Part shown: positions 9,953 through 19,249 of the stretch, piece by piece
Position numbering within the stretch: the stretch's first letter is position 1
Layout: every line of letters begins with the position of its first letter
From: Sphingobium herbicidovorans
Lineage (GTDB): Bacteria > Pseudomonadota > Alphaproteobacteria > Sphingomonadales > Sphingomonadaceae
Direction of reading: 5' to 3'
NCBI RefSeq assembly: GCF_002080435.1
Contig: NZ_CP020538.1
Coordinates: 1,979,501 to 2,043,500, forward strand
Length of the DNA: 64,000 nucleotides
The notes under the pieces: generated by a model
What the model was told of the DNA's origin: nothing
Seen by the model: only the letters and a program-made list of their open reading frames with translations
The model's database searches: none
Program-made: the position numbers and the translations under genes

Positions 9953-10714
9953 GTGCGCGTATTTTCCGACGAACCCCTTTCGCAGGCTCTCCCGCGAGCA
10001 AGATTGACCGAATTTCGTTCGCCCAGCCCGGCGGAGCTGGCGATTCTTGCCAGTCTGGCAGGGCCGGTGCAGTCCGTGGCGCGCCATCGCACGATCCGGC
10101 GTGAAGGAGACCGCCCTCAATCGGTCTACATGCTGGTCGAAGGATGGGTGTTGAGCAGCATCACGCTTGCCGATGGCAGCCGCCAGATATTGAAGGTCCA
10201 CCTGCCCGGAGACATACTCGGCGCGCCCAGCATCGCGCTGGATCGCGCGGCGGAGACGCTGACCGCGCTGACCCCGACGAGGCTGCGGACGATAGGCCTT
10301 TCAGCGCTTGGCGGCCTGTTTACGCGCGCTCCGCATCTGGCCGCGCTGCTGTTTCTTAGCGCCCAGCAGGAACGGGTGATCCTGATGGACCGGCTCTGTT
10401 CGATCGGGCGGACCTCGGCGGAATGCCGCCTGGCCGCCTTTCTCGTGCATCTCCACGATCGGCTGAAACTCATCACGCCTGACGTCGGCGCGCGGTTCGA
10501 TCATCCGCTGACGCAGGAACAGATTGGCGACATCATCGGCCTGACCGCGGTCCATGTGAACCGGGTATTTCGTGCGTTGGAGGACAGGAAGCTGATCCTG
10601 CGTGAAGGCCACGGCATCGAACTGCTCGACATGGCCGCCTTGCGCAAGCTCAGCGGCGTTCCTGCAAGAACGCTGGCGCAGGACCTCAGCTGGCTACCCA
10701 AACCGCTCGACTGA
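9953..10714 (+). CDS. Crp/Fnr family transcriptional regulator
   Basis: A 253-residue regulator with an N-terminal cyclic-nucleotide-type beta roll (SVYMLVEGWVLSSITLADG, LKVHLPGDILGAPS) and a C-terminal winged helix HTH_Crp_2 (LTQEQIGDIIGLTAVHVNRV, about residues 184-203). It starts at GTG. The N-terminal cysteine cluster of oxygen-sensing FNR is missing: the only cysteines I see are in the middle (RLCSIG, AECRLA), so it is probably not an FNR-type oxygen sensor. It lies 81 bases after the TonB receptor on the same strand, with a GGCGCATGCGCC palindrome in the gap. Confidence 0.88.
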   Translation: MRVFSDEPLSQALPRARLTEFRSPSPAELAILASLAGPVQSVARHRTIRREGDRPQSVYMLVEGWVLSSITLADGSRQILKVHLPGDILGAPSIALDRAAETLTALTPTRLRTIGLSALGGLFTRAPHLAALLFLSAQQERVILMDRLCSIGRTSAECRLAAFLVHLHDRLKLITPDVGARFDHPLTQEQIGDIIGLTAVHVNRVFRALEDRKLILREGHGIELLDMAALRKLSGVPARTLAQDLSWLPKPLD

Positions 10715-10761
10715 CGCGGCGGCCCGCCTTCATCTGTTGATCGGGAAGGGGGGAGGGGAAA

Positions 10762-10836
<75 letters not shown>

Positions 10837-10948
10837 ACTTTCACCATCCGCAGGGCCTTTCGGCTTGCGGAGCCGGGCCTATGGCCGCGCGCGTCCGGCT
10901 TGTCAAGGCGGGTTGCGGCGGGCGGCGCAATTTGGCTATGGCGCGGGC

Positions 10949-11086
10949 ATGACAAGCGGGCAGGATGATCGCAAGGCACGGCTGGCGCAGGCGCTGCGCG
11001 ACAATCTGCGCCGCCGAAAGGCGCAGGCGCGTGAGAGCGTGAACGACCCCGCGCCTGCGGATCCAAAGCCCAGGCAGGACGATTAG
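10949..11086 (+). CDS. Small conserved-type charged protein
   Basis: A 45-residue frame starting MTSGQDDRKARLAQALRDNL. It is strongly basic and helical in its first half and acidic and Pro-rich at its end. Very similar short proteins are familiar from sphingomonad annotations, but no function is known to me. It lies convergent to the aminopeptidase gene with only 7 bases between them. No clear ribosome site precedes the ATG, so the call rests on composition and recognition. Confidence 0.5.
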   Translation: MTSGQDDRKARLAQALRDNLRRRKAQARESVNDPAPADPKPRQDD

Positions 11087-11093
11087 ACCATAT

Positions 11094-12875
11094 TCACAGG
11101 GGCGCGCAGGCCGCCGTCAGCCATGCCAGCGCATCGCCCTCCAGTTGCGACCCCACTATCTCCACCACCTTCGCATGATAGGCGTCGATCCACGCCCGTT
11201 CATCGCCGGTGAGCAGGCCAACCGCGATAGCGTTGCGGTCGATCGGCGCAAAGGTCAGCGTCTCGAAGCCCAGCATCTCCCGCTCGGCCCCCGGCACCTC
11301 GCGCGGTTCGACCAGCACCAGATTTTCGATGCGGATGCCATATTCGCCGGTCTTGTAATAGCCCGGCTCGTTGGACAGGATCATGCCGGGTTGCAGCGGT
11401 TCGTCGCCGCCGCCAAAGGTCGCGATACGCTGCGGCCCTTCATGCACCGACAGGAAACTGCCGACGCCATGACCGGTGCCATGGGCGTAATCCAGCCCCT
11501 CGGCCCACAGGAACTGGCGCGCCAGCACATCAAGCTGGCTCCCTCGCGTGCCCGCCGGAAATTGCGTCCGGGCCAGCGCGATATTCCCTTTCAGCACCAG
11601 GCTGAAGCGGCGCTTCATCTCCTCGGTCGGCGTCCCGATGGCGATGGTGCGGGTGACGTCCGTCGTGCCATCGCGATACTGGCCGCCCGAATCGACCAGA
11701 TAGAAGGAACCCGGCTCGATCCGCCGGTTGGTCTTTTCCTCGACCCGGTAATGCACCACCGCGCCATTGGGGCCTGCGCCGCTGATCGTGTCGAACGACA
11801 GATCCTCCAGCAGCCCGGTATCTCTGCGGAACGCCTCCAGCCGGGCAGCGGCGGTCAGTTCATCGATACCGCCCGCAGGCGCTTCGACTGCGATCCAATG
11901 CAGGAAGCGGGACAGGGCGGCCCCATCGCGCGCCTGCGCCGCCTTGTGCCCCGCGATTTCGACGGGGTTCTTGATCGCCTTGGGCAGGACGGCGGGATCG
12001 CGCAGCGGCAGCACTTTTGCGCCGCCCGCCTCCAACGCTTCGAAGATCGCCGCCACTGCCCGCTCCGGGTCCGCCGCCACCGTCTTTCCCGTAAAGCCCT
12101 TCAACGCTTCGGCAAAATCGACCCGTGGATGCACGCGGACGGCATTGCCCAGATGCTGCACGACCGTTTCGTCGATCTTTTCCGGCGCAACATACAGGTC
12201 CGCCGTCGCGTCGGCATGTACGATGGCATAGGCCAGCGCGACCGGCGTGCGCGCAACATCCTTGCCCCGGATGTTGAATGTCCAGGCAATGGAATCCAGT
12301 GCGGACAGCACTACCGCATCGGCCTTCCGCACCGTCAGCCAGTCGGCCATCGCCTGCCGTTTTTCCGCCGCGCTCTGCCCGGCATGGCGTTCCTCATGCA
12401 CTACCAGCCGCGCGTCGCTGGGCGCGGGCCGGTCCGGCCAGACCGCATCGACGGGATTGCTATCCACCGCCACCAGCCGCGCCCCGCGTTCCGTCAGCGC
12501 TTCGCCAGCCGCCTTCACCCATGCGCGGGTGTGCAGCCACGGATCATAGCCGATCCGCCCACCTTCGGGCGCATGGGCGCCAAGCCAGGCCGCAACCGAT
12601 GTCTGCGGCACGCTTTCATACCGCCAATGCGCGCCATCCACCTGCTCGCGCACCTGCAACGTGTAGCGCCCATCGACAAAGATCGCCGCTTCCTCCGGCA
12701 GCACCACCGCGCTGCCCGCCGACCCCTGAAACCCCGTCAGCCAGGCGAGGCGCTGGGCATAGGCGCCGACATATTCGCTCATATGCTCGTCGGTCAGCGG
12801 CACGACGAACCCATCCAATTGCACGCGCACCAGTTGGGCGCGCAGGGCGTTCAGACGGTCTTGATAGGTGGACAT
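11094..12875 (-). CDS. Aminopeptidase P family metallopeptidase (M24B)
   Basis: Cytosolic Xaa-Pro aminopeptidase that removes an N-terminal residue before proline. The 593-residue product uses the ATG at 12875 behind AGGGAATT; the frame extends upstream but that part is not family-like. Two N-terminal creatinase-type domains precede the C-terminal pita-bread fold. The dinuclear metal ligands are visible: Asp in FYLVDSGGQYRDGTTDVTRT, His in GTGHGVGSF, Glu in LSNEPGYY and Glu in GIRIENL. The length fits the long eukaryote-like AMPP type rather than the about 440-residue PepP. It is divergent from an oligopeptidase gene, so both face one short promoter region. Confidence 0.92.
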   Translation of the reverse strand: MSTYQDRLNALRAQLVRVQLDGFVVPLTDEHMSEYVGAYAQRLAWLTGFQGSAGSAVVLPEEAAIFVDGRYTLQVREQVDGAHWRYESVPQTSVAAWLGAHAPEGGRIGYDPWLHTRAWVKAAGEALTERGARLVAVDSNPVDAVWPDRPAPSDARLVVHEERHAGQSAAEKRQAMADWLTVRKADAVVLSALDSIAWTFNIRGKDVARTPVALAYAIVHADATADLYVAPEKIDETVVQHLGNAVRVHPRVDFAEALKGFTGKTVAADPERAVAAIFEALEAGGAKVLPLRDPAVLPKAIKNPVEIAGHKAAQARDGAALSRFLHWIAVEAPAGGIDELTAAARLEAFRRDTGLLEDLSFDTISGAGPNGAVVHYRVEEKTNRRIEPGSFYLVDSGGQYRDGTTDVTRTIAIGTPTEEMKRRFSLVLKGNIALARTQFPAGTRGSQLDVLARQFLWAEGLDYAHGTGHGVGSFLSVHEGPQRIATFGGGDEPLQPGMILSNEPGYYKTGEYGIRIENLVLVEPREVPGAEREMLGFETLTFAPIDRNAIAVGLLTGDERAWIDAYHAKVVEIVGSQLEGDALAWLTAACAPL

Positions 12876-12982
12876 CGCAATTCCCTTGATACACAGCCCT
12901 TGCGCAAGGCGCTTCACCGCCAACATAAGCAGGCAAATGCGCTTATGCCAGCACATCACCCGATCGAGAATCTGGACTTTGA

Positions 12983-15043
12983 ATGACCGCAAACAACACG
13001 CCTCCCTCCGCCGCCCGCCGTCCGCACAGCTTCACTCGCCACGGCATTACGGTGGACGATCCATGGGCGTGGCTGCGCGATCCTGGCTATCCTGAGGTCA
13101 AGGACAAGGATGTCCTGGCCTATCTGGAGGCGGAGAACGCCTTTTTCGAAAGCGCGATGCAGCCGCACAAGGCGCTGACCGACGGCCTGTTCGCGGAAAT
13201 GAAGGGCCGCATCAAGGAAGACGACAGCTCCGTCCCGCAGAAGGATGGCGACTATGTCTACTGGCGCGCCTTCGAAACCGGCGCGCAATATCGCAAATGG
13301 TATCGCCGTCCCGTGGCTGGCGGGGACGATCAACTGATCCTCGATGAGCCGTCGCTGGCCGAGGGACATGACTATTTCCGCCTCGGCGCTTTGTCGGTAA
13401 GCCCCGATGGCCGCTATCTCGCCTACGCCATCGACAATGACGGGTCGGAACGGTTCGAGGCGCGGATCAAGGATCTGTTCACCGGCGAAATCCTGCCGGA
13501 GGTCATCCCCGACACCCTGTCGTCGCTGGTGTGGACCAGCGACAGCAAGGGGCTGCTCTATGGCGTCGCCAACGACCAGTGGCGCACCGACAATGCGCGG
13601 CTGCACTGGCTTGGGCAGCCGGTCGACAGCGATGTCGAGCTGTTCCACGAGGATGATGACGGCTTTCGCGTATCGGTGGGCCTCACCTCATCGGAAAAAT
13701 GGATCGTGATCGCGACCGGCGATCATGTGACGACCGAAAGCTGGCTGCTGCCCGCCGACAATCCGCTGGCCGAGCCTTTGCTGATTTCCGCGCGCAAGCC
13801 CGGCCGCGAATATGATGTCGATGAGCATGAAGGCACGCTCTATATCCGCACCAACGACATCCACCCCAATTTCCGGTTGGTAAAGGCATCGCTGGCGGCG
13901 CCGGCGCAATGGGAGGAAGTGATCGCGCCGGACGCGCATTTCTACCTGACCGATTTCACCCTGTTCAAGGGCTTCTACGTCACCGAAGGGCGGCAGGACG
14001 GCCTCGACCAGATCGAGTTGCGCGATTACGCGACGCATTCGGCCAAGCGCCTGTCCTTCCCGGAGGCCAGCTATTCCGCATCGCTCGACGACAATCCCGA
14101 ATATGATGTGACGAAACTGCGCATCGGCTATGAATCGATGGTCACGCCCGACACCATCTATGACTATGATCTGGCGACCGGCGAGATGGAAGTGCTCAAG
14201 GTTCAGGAAATCCCTTCGGGCTATGACGCGACCCGTTACGCGACCGAACGGCTGATGGTGCCCGCGCGCGACGGCACGCCGATCCCGGTGTCGATCGTCT
14301 ACCCGAAGGATTTGCCCCGCGACGGCAGCGCGCCACTGCACCTCTATGGCTATGGCGCTTACGGCATCGCGATGGAGCCGGGCTTTTCGACTGGCCGCCT
14401 GTCCTTGCTGGATCGTGGCTTCGCCTTCGCCCTCGCCCATATTCGCGGCGGCGATGATCTTGGCCAGCAATGGTATCTGGACGGCAAGCTCGACAAGCGC
14501 AGCAACACGTTCAACGATTTCGTCGATGTGGCGAAGGGCCTGATCGAGCGCGGCTACACATCGAAAGGCCGGATCAGCATTTCCGGCGGATCGGCGGGCG
14601 GCGAGCTGATGGGGGCCGTCATTAACAGCGATCCCGACCTGTGGGGCGCGGTAGTGGCGCATGTGCCCTTCGTCGATGTGCTGAACACCATGCTGGACGA
14701 AACGCTGCCGCTGACGCCGGGCGAATGGCCCGAATGGGGCAATCCGATAGAGGACAAGGCGGCGTTCGAGACGATCCTGTCCTACGATCCCTACTGCAAT
14801 GTGAAGGCGCAATCCTATCCGCCGCTGCTGGTGACGGCTGGCCTTAACGATCCGCGCGTCACCTATTGGGAACCGGCCAAATGGGTGGCTAAGCTGCGTT
14901 CGGCCAAGACCGACGACAACATCCTGCTGCTCAAGACCAATATGGGCGCGGGCCATGGCGGCAAGTCGGGCCGCTTTGAAAGCCTGCAGGAAACCGCGGA
15001 GGAATTTGCCTTCATCCTCTGGCAGATGGGCGTGGCGGAGTGA
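12983..15043 (+). CDS. ptrB: Oligopeptidase B, S9 family
   Basis: Serine oligopeptidase of 686 residues. The N-terminal beta-propeller domain starts with VDDPWAWLRDPGYPEV and the C-terminal alpha/beta-hydrolase domain contains the nucleophile elbow ISGGSAGGELMGAVINSDPD and the catalytic His region MGAGHGGKSGRFE. The propeller blocks the active site to large proteins, so substrates are short peptides cut after basic residues. No signal peptide is seen. Length and motifs suit PtrB better than prolyl oligopeptidase, which is the alternative. It starts at ATG 12983, divergent from the aminopeptidase gene. Confidence 0.92.
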   Translation: MTANNTPPSAARRPHSFTRHGITVDDPWAWLRDPGYPEVKDKDVLAYLEAENAFFESAMQPHKALTDGLFAEMKGRIKEDDSSVPQKDGDYVYWRAFETGAQYRKWYRRPVAGGDDQLILDEPSLAEGHDYFRLGALSVSPDGRYLAYAIDNDGSERFEARIKDLFTGEILPEVIPDTLSSLVWTSDSKGLLYGVANDQWRTDNARLHWLGQPVDSDVELFHEDDDGFRVSVGLTSSEKWIVIATGDHVTTESWLLPADNPLAEPLLISARKPGREYDVDEHEGTLYIRTNDIHPNFRLVKASLAAPAQWEEVIAPDAHFYLTDFTLFKGFYVTEGRQDGLDQIELRDYATHSAKRLSFPEASYSASLDDNPEYDVTKLRIGYESMVTPDTIYDYDLATGEMEVLKVQEIPSGYDATRYATERLMVPARDGTPIPVSIVYPKDLPRDGSAPLHLYGYGAYGIAMEPGFSTGRLSLLDRGFAFALAHIRGGDDLGQQWYLDGKLDKRSNTFNDFVDVAKGLIERGYTSKGRISISGGSAGGELMGAVINSDPDLWGAVVAHVPFVDVLNTMLDETLPLTPGEWPEWGNPIEDKAAFETILSYDPYCNVKAQSYPPLLVTAGLNDPRVTYWEPAKWVAKLRSAKTDDNILLLKTNMGAGHGGKSGRFESLQETAEEFAFILWQMGVAE

Positions 15044-15067
15044 GCATGTCTCACTCTCCCACGCTCG

Positions 15068-15127
15068 CCCTGAGCCTGTCGAAGCGCGCTTTGCCGATAC
15101 AGGGGAAGTGCTTCGACAAGCTCAGCC
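15068..15127. repeat. REP-like palindrome (TCGAAG type)
   Basis: Two inverted arms, TGAGCCTGTCGAAGCGC (15071-15087) and GTGCTTCGACAAGCTCA (15109-15124), pair with few mismatches around a 21-base spacer. It fills the gap between ptrB and the thioesterase gene. This GTCGAAG-type intergenic palindrome is widespread in sphingomonads and xanthomonads. Confidence 0.8.
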
Positions 15128-15143
15128 CAAACGGAAACGAGTA

Positions 15144-15542
15144 ATGTCCTCCACCTACACCACGCACATCACCGCAGGCCCCGAGCATATCGACATATTG
15201 GGCCATGTGAACAACGCGGTCTGGGTGCAGTGGATGGAGCAGGTCGCGACCGAACATTGGACGCGTGACGCAGCGCCGGAACATCTCGATGCCTATATCT
15301 GGGTCGTGACCCGGCATGAAATCGACTATCGCGGCAATGTGAAGCAGGGCGAAACCGTTACCGCGCGCAGCTGGATTCCGCAAGGTCCGCGTGGCGCGCG
15401 TTTCGACCGGCACATGGAATTTATCGGCCCCGATGGAAAGGTGAAGGTCGCGGCCAAATCCACCTGGGCTATCATCGACAAGGAAACGGGCCGCATCCTG
15501 CGCGTGCCCCCGGATGTCGCCGCGCCATTTCTGGCCGACTGA
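15144..15542 (+). CDS. Acyl-CoA thioesterase, hotdog fold (4HBT type)
   Basis: A 132-residue hotdog-fold thioesterase starting MSSTYTTHITAG. The helix segment HIDILGHVNNAVWVQWMEQ carries the Asp/His-type residues of the 4-hydroxybenzoyl-CoA thioesterase/YbgC group, followed by the beta sheet YRGNVKQGETVTARSWI. The natural substrate cannot be read from the sequence. The ATG at 15144 is chosen because upstream codons lie in the REP palindrome and are not family-like. Confidence 0.85.
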   Translation: MSSTYTTHITAGPEHIDILGHVNNAVWVQWMEQVATEHWTRDAAPEHLDAYIWVVTRHEIDYRGNVKQGETVTARSWIPQGPRGARFDRHMEFIGPDGKVKVAAKSTWAIIDKETGRILRVPPDVAAPFLAD

Positions 15543-15632
15543 CAGATAGTTGGCTTCCCTCCGGCCACTACGCATGCGGAACCTGGCCGTTGAAGGCACG
15601 TTACCCCGCTCTCAACAATGACAGGAGAGCAT

Positions 15633-16118
15633 ATGCGTAAATTTGGCTTTTCCATGAGCGTCATCGCCGCCGCTTCCGCGCTGTTCATCGCCAGCGGTCC
15701 GGCGTTCGCAGGTGACGAAGAACGCGCGCTCAAGGCCATCGCACAAGCGCAGGGCAAGATCGACGCCGCAACCAAGCTGACGACCGGGCAGGTCGATCCG
15801 GCCGTTCTCGCCCAGGCTCAGGCCTCGCTCCGTCTCGCGCAGGAAAAGCTCAAGAGCGGCAAGGAACAGGACGCCATCACCGCCGCCGTCGAAGCGCAGG
15901 GCTTTGCCGACACCGCCATCGGCCAGAGCCAGGCGAACGCGCAAACCGACGCGCAGGTTCAGGCATCGACCGCCGCCGCCGCGCAGCAGGACGCCGCCGC
16001 CGCCAACCTGCGCGCTGACGCGGCTGCCCGCGCCGCTGCTTCTGCCGCAGCCGATGCGCGCGCCGCCCGCGCCTCGGTCGTCGAAAAGACGACGACCACC
16101 ACCGTCACCAGTCGCTGA
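15633..16118 (+). CDS. Secreted Ala-rich helical protein, DUF4398-like
   Basis: A 161-residue protein with AGGAGA ahead of the ATG and a clear signal peptide cut after GPAFA. The mature part is almost all helix formers: VDPAVLAQAQASLRLAQEKL, GKEQDAITAAVEAQGFADTA, then a run dominated by Ala, Gln and Asp, ending VVEKTTTTTVTSR. The paired helical pattern resembles DUF4398 periplasmic proteins, but I cannot confirm the family. It is followed by a hairpin and a convergent gene. Function unknown. Confidence 0.75.
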   Translation: MRKFGFSMSVIAAASALFIASGPAFAGDEERALKAIAQAQGKIDAATKLTTGQVDPAVLAQAQASLRLAQEKLKSGKEQDAITAAVEAQGFADTAIGQSQANAQTDAQVQASTAAAAQQDAAAANLRADAAARAAASAAADARAARASVVEKTTTTTVTSR

Positions 16119-16124
16119 CATAAA

Positions 16125-16154
16125 GGGGCGGCTCCCCTTTGCAGGAGCCGCCTC
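16125..16154. terminator. Hairpin between convergent genes
   Basis: GGCGGCTCC (16127-16135) pairs perfectly with GGAGCCGCC (16144-16152), and a G-T and a G-C pair can extend the stem. Only short T tracts flank it, so it may act weakly in both directions for the converging genes at 16118 and 16159. Confidence 0.5.
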
Positions 16155-16158
16155 CCGG

Positions 16159-16437
16159 TCAGAAGATGCCGACCGCGCCTTGCGCCCAGACGATCATGAC
16201 GAACAGCAGCAAACCGCCGCCCAGCAGAACGCGCCATCGCCGGTCCTGAATGAAGCGCGCCGCCAGTTGATACCCGCCGACCGCGCCGCCCAGCAGCCCG
16301 GCCGCCACCGCAAAGTCGAATCCGGTCCAGCGCACCTCGTCCGTGAATCGCATCGCGACAAGCGGGGTCAGCAGGATCAGCGCGATCATTATCCATGGCG
16401 CCACCCGCCAGATTCGCCTGCCCATGCTGTCCATCAT
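16159..16437 (-). CDS. Small membrane protein
   Basis: A 92-residue protein with a GAAGGAC ribosome site before MMDSMG. Three hydrophobic segments can be seen: WIMIALILLTPLVAM, FAVAAGLLGGAVGGYQL and VLLGGGLLLFVMIVWAQ. It starts 7 bases after the ABC exporter stop, so the two are probably co-transcribed. No family is recognised. Confidence 0.7.
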   Translation of the reverse strand: MMDSMGRRIWRVAPWIMIALILLTPLVAMRFTDEVRWTGFDFAVAAGLLGGAVGGYQLAARFIQDRRWRVLLGGGLLLFVMIVWAQGAVGIF

Positions 16438-16444
16438 CTGTCCT

Positions 16445-18301
16445 TCAATGCACGGACGTCGCGGGTTCAGCCCCATCATAGTCCAGAATGTCAGGATCGG
16501 CGCCGCCCTCGGTTCGCTCCGATGCCTGGCGCGTCCACATGACGGCATATAGGCCGTCCGCCTGAACCAGGTCCGAATGGCGTCCGCGCTCCACGATCCT
16601 GCCCTGATCCAGCACGATGATCTCGTCAGCATCCACCACGGTAGACAGGCGGTGCGCGACGACCAGCGTCGTCCTCTTGCGCGATATGTCGCGCAGCACG
16701 GTCTGGATCTCGGTCTCTGTCCGGCTGTCGAGCGCGCTCGTCGCCTCGTCCAGCACCAGTACCGGCGGATCTTTCAATAGTGTCCGGGCGATCGCCACGC
16801 GCTGCTTCTCGCCGCCTGACAGCTTCAACCCGCGCTCGCCTACCCGCGTGTCATAGCCCTGCGGCAGGCGCATGATGAAATCATGGATGGACGCGGCGCG
16901 CGCGGCCTGCTCGATTTCGGCCTGGCTGGCGTCTGCCCGTCCATAGCCGATATTATAGCCGACCGTGTCGTTGAACAGCACCATGTCCTGCGGCACGATC
17001 CCGATGGCGGCGCGCAGCGACGCCTGGGTCACGCGCGCAATGTCCTGCCCGTCGATCAGGATGCGCCCCGCCTGAATGTCGTAGAATCGGAACAGCGTTC
17101 GCGCGATGGTGGACTTGCCCGCGCCCGACGGCCCCACAATCGCCAGCGTCTTGCCGGCTGGCACCGTGAAGCTCACATCATGCAGAATCTCGCGGTCGGG
17201 GTCGTAGCCAAAGCGCACATGCTCGAAACGCACCTCGCCGCCACGCGGCTGGAGCATGGGCGCGTCGGGCACATCGCTGATCTCGGCCGGCGTATCGATC
17301 AGCTTGTACATCGCCTCCATGTCGATGACGCCCTGCCGGATCGTGCGATAGACCATGCCCAGCAGGTCGAGCGGGCGAAACAGCTGGGCCAGCAGGGTAT
17401 TCACCAGCACTACGTCGCCGGTGGTGAAGATGCCCCGGCTCCAACCCCACACGGTATAGCCCATGGCCCCGGCCATCATCAGGTTCGTGATCAGCGACTG
17501 GCCGACATTCAGCCAGGCCAGGCTGTTTTCCGATTTCACCGCCGCTTCGGCATAGCGGCGCATCGCATTGCCATAGCGCGCGGCCTCGCGCTCCTCCGCG
17601 CCGAAATATTTGACCGTCTCGAAATTCAGCAGGCTGTCGACGGCGTGGGCGACGGCATTGGTGTCCATGTCCACCATGTCGCGCCGCAACTGATTGCGCC
17701 ATTCGGTGATGGTGCGCGTGAACCAGATATACAGGGCGACCATCGCCAGCGTCGCCGCAACCAGCTCCGCCCCGAACTTCACGAAAAAGATGACGCACAC
17801 CGCCGCCAGTTCCAGCACCGTTGGCGCGATGTTGAACAGCAGGAAATACAGCATCGTGTCGATGCTCTTGGTCCCGCGCTCCACGATCTTGGTGACAGCC
17901 CCGGTCCGCCGGTCGAGGTGAAAGCGCAGCGACAGCCGGTGCAGATGGACGAACACGTCGTCCGACAATCGCCGCCCGGCTTCCTGCCCGACCCGTTCGA
18001 ACACGGCGTTGCGCAGATTGTCGAACAGCACGCTGCCAAAACGCGCGCCCGCATAGGCGACGACCAGCGCGATGGCGAGGCCGGCGGCAGGCTCCAGCCC
18101 CGGCGTCATGCGATCAATCGCGCCCTTATAGGCGAACGGCATGGCCAGGCTGATGACCTTGGCCATCACCACCAGGATCATGGCGATAGCCACGCGCCGC
18201 CGCAGCGCGGGGGCGTCAGCAGGCCACAGATAGGGCAGAAACCGCCTTAAAGTCGCCCAGACAGGCGGAAGGGGTGTGTCGTCGGGGGTGGATGGCGGCA
18301 T
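16445..18301 (-). CDS. Atm1-type ABC exporter (permease-ATPase fusion)
   Basis: Inner-membrane half-transporter of 618 residues, acting as a homodimer. The transmembrane domain of six helices starts around residue 40; the ATPase domain shows Walker A IVGPSGAGKST, signature LSGGEKQRVAIARTLL, Walker B VLVLDEATSALD and the H-loop VVAHRLSTV. The N-terminal sequence and PFAYKGAIDRMTP match the Atm1/HMT1 group, which exports glutathione-derived sulfur or metal conjugates. The ATG at 18301 is preferred because the upstream extension runs into a G-rich palindrome. The partner gene downstream is a small membrane protein. Confidence 0.9.
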   Translation of the reverse strand: MPPSTPDDTPLPPVWATLRRFLPYLWPADAPALRRRVAIAMILVVMAKVISLAMPFAYKGAIDRMTPGLEPAAGLAIALVVAYAGARFGSVLFDNLRNAVFERVGQEAGRRLSDDVFVHLHRLSLRFHLDRRTGAVTKIVERGTKSIDTMLYFLLFNIAPTVLELAAVCVIFFVKFGAELVAATLAMVALYIWFTRTITEWRNQLRRDMVDMDTNAVAHAVDSLLNFETVKYFGAEEREAARYGNAMRRYAEAAVKSENSLAWLNVGQSLITNLMMAGAMGYTVWGWSRGIFTTGDVVLVNTLLAQLFRPLDLLGMVYRTIRQGVIDMEAMYKLIDTPAEISDVPDAPMLQPRGGEVRFEHVRFGYDPDREILHDVSFTVPAGKTLAIVGPSGAGKSTIARTLFRFYDIQAGRILIDGQDIARVTQASLRAAIGIVPQDMVLFNDTVGYNIGYGRADASQAEIEQAARAASIHDFIMRLPQGYDTRVGERGLKLSGGEKQRVAIARTLLKDPPVLVLDEATSALDSRTETEIQTVLRDISRKRTTLVVAHRLSTVVDADEIIVLDQGRIVERGRHSDLVQADGLYAVMWTRQASERTEGGADPDILDYDGAEPATSVH

Positions 18302-18337
18302 GCGCGCTATGTAGGCGAATGCCGCCGATCTTATAAG

Positions 18338-18375
18338 CCCCTCCCTTTCAAGGGAGAGGGAAGGCGTGGGGGCGA
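18338..18375. repeat. Solo G/C-rich palindromic arm
   Basis: CTCCCTTTCAAGGGAG (18341-18356) is a palindrome followed by AGGGAAGGCGTGGGGG. Layout and composition match one arm of the inverted repeats flanking the DUF559 genes at 24.8 and 35.0 kb, but here no DUF559 gene and no second arm are present. It lies between dapD and the ABC exporter, both on the minus strand. Confidence 0.6.
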
Positions 18376-18409
18376 GAGCAGCAAGCGCGCCCCCACAGGC
18401 CAATCCGGA

Positions 18410-19249
18410 TCAGTCGCGCAGCAGTTCGTTGATCCCGGTCTTGGACCGCGTCTGTGCGTCCACGCGCTTCACGATCACCGCGCAATAGAGGCTCGGTCCC
18501 GGCGTGCCGTCGGGCAGCGGCTTGCCGGGCAGGCTGCCGGGCACGACCACCGAATAGGGCGGCACTTCGCCCATGAAGACCTCGCCAGTGGCGCGATCGA
18601 CGATCTTGGTCGACTGGCCGATGAACACGCCCATCGACAGCACCGATCCCTTGCCGATGCGCACGCCCTCGACCACTTCGGACCGCGCGCCGATGAAACA
18701 ATCGTCCTCGATGATGACGGGATCGGCCTGCAACGGTTCCAGCACGCCGCCAATACCGACGCCGCCCGACAGGTGAACATTCTTGCCGATCTGCGCGCAA
18801 CTGCCCACCGTCACCCAGGTATCGACCATCGTGCCTTCATCGACGAAAGCGCCGATGTTGACGAAGCTGGGCATCAGGATGACGTTCTTCGCAATGTGCG
18901 ACCCGGCGCGGGCGAAGCTGCCCGGCACCGCACGGAAACCGGCGGCGCGGAAAGCCGCTTCGTCCCAGCCGGCGAACTTGCTCGGCACCTTGTCCCACCA
19001 ATGGCCCGCGCCCGGTCCATTGTCGATCATGACATTGTCATTGAGGCGAAACGACAGCAGCACCGCCTTTTTCGCCCACTGATTGACCTGCCAGCCGCCG
19101 CTTGCGGGTTCCGCAACGCGCAGTTCGCCCTTGTCCAGCATGGCCAGCGCCTTGTCCACGGCCTGGCGCACTTCGCCCTGGGTGGACACGCTCACATTGG
19201 CCCGGTCTTCCCAGGCGGCGTCGATGGTGGCGATCAGATCTTGGCTCAT
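18410..19249 (-). CDS. dapD: Tetrahydrodipicolinate N-succinyltransferase
   Basis: Cytosolic trimeric acyltransferase of lysine and meso-diaminopimelate synthesis; it transfers succinyl from succinyl-CoA to tetrahydrodipicolinate. The 279-residue length is normal. The N-terminal helical domain begins [20 protein letters not shown], and the left-handed beta-helix hexapeptide repeats follow ([37 protein letters not shown]). The ATG at 19249 follows GGGGAA and overlaps the upstream HAD gene stop by 4 bases, so the two are translationally coupled. Confidence 0.97.
   Translation of the reverse strand: MSQDLIATIDAAWEDRANVSVSTQGEVRQAVDKALAMLDKGELRVAEPASGGWQVNQWAKKAVLLSFRLNDNVMIDNGPGAGHWWDKVPSKFAGWDEAAFRAAGFRAVPGSFARAGSHIAKNVILMPSFVNIGAFVDEGTMVDTWVTVGSCAQIGKNVHLSGGVGIGGVLEPLQADPVIIEDDCFIGARSEVVEGVRIGKGSVLSMGVFIGQSTKIVDRATGEVFMGEVPPYSVVVPGSLPGKPLPDGTPGPSLYCAVIVKRVDAQTRSKTGINELLRD

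Noticed and set aside
11145..12986. 613-codon frame antisense to the aminopeptidase gene
   Set aside because: Arg/His/Pro-rich translation without domains; a shadow of the real gene caused by high GC.
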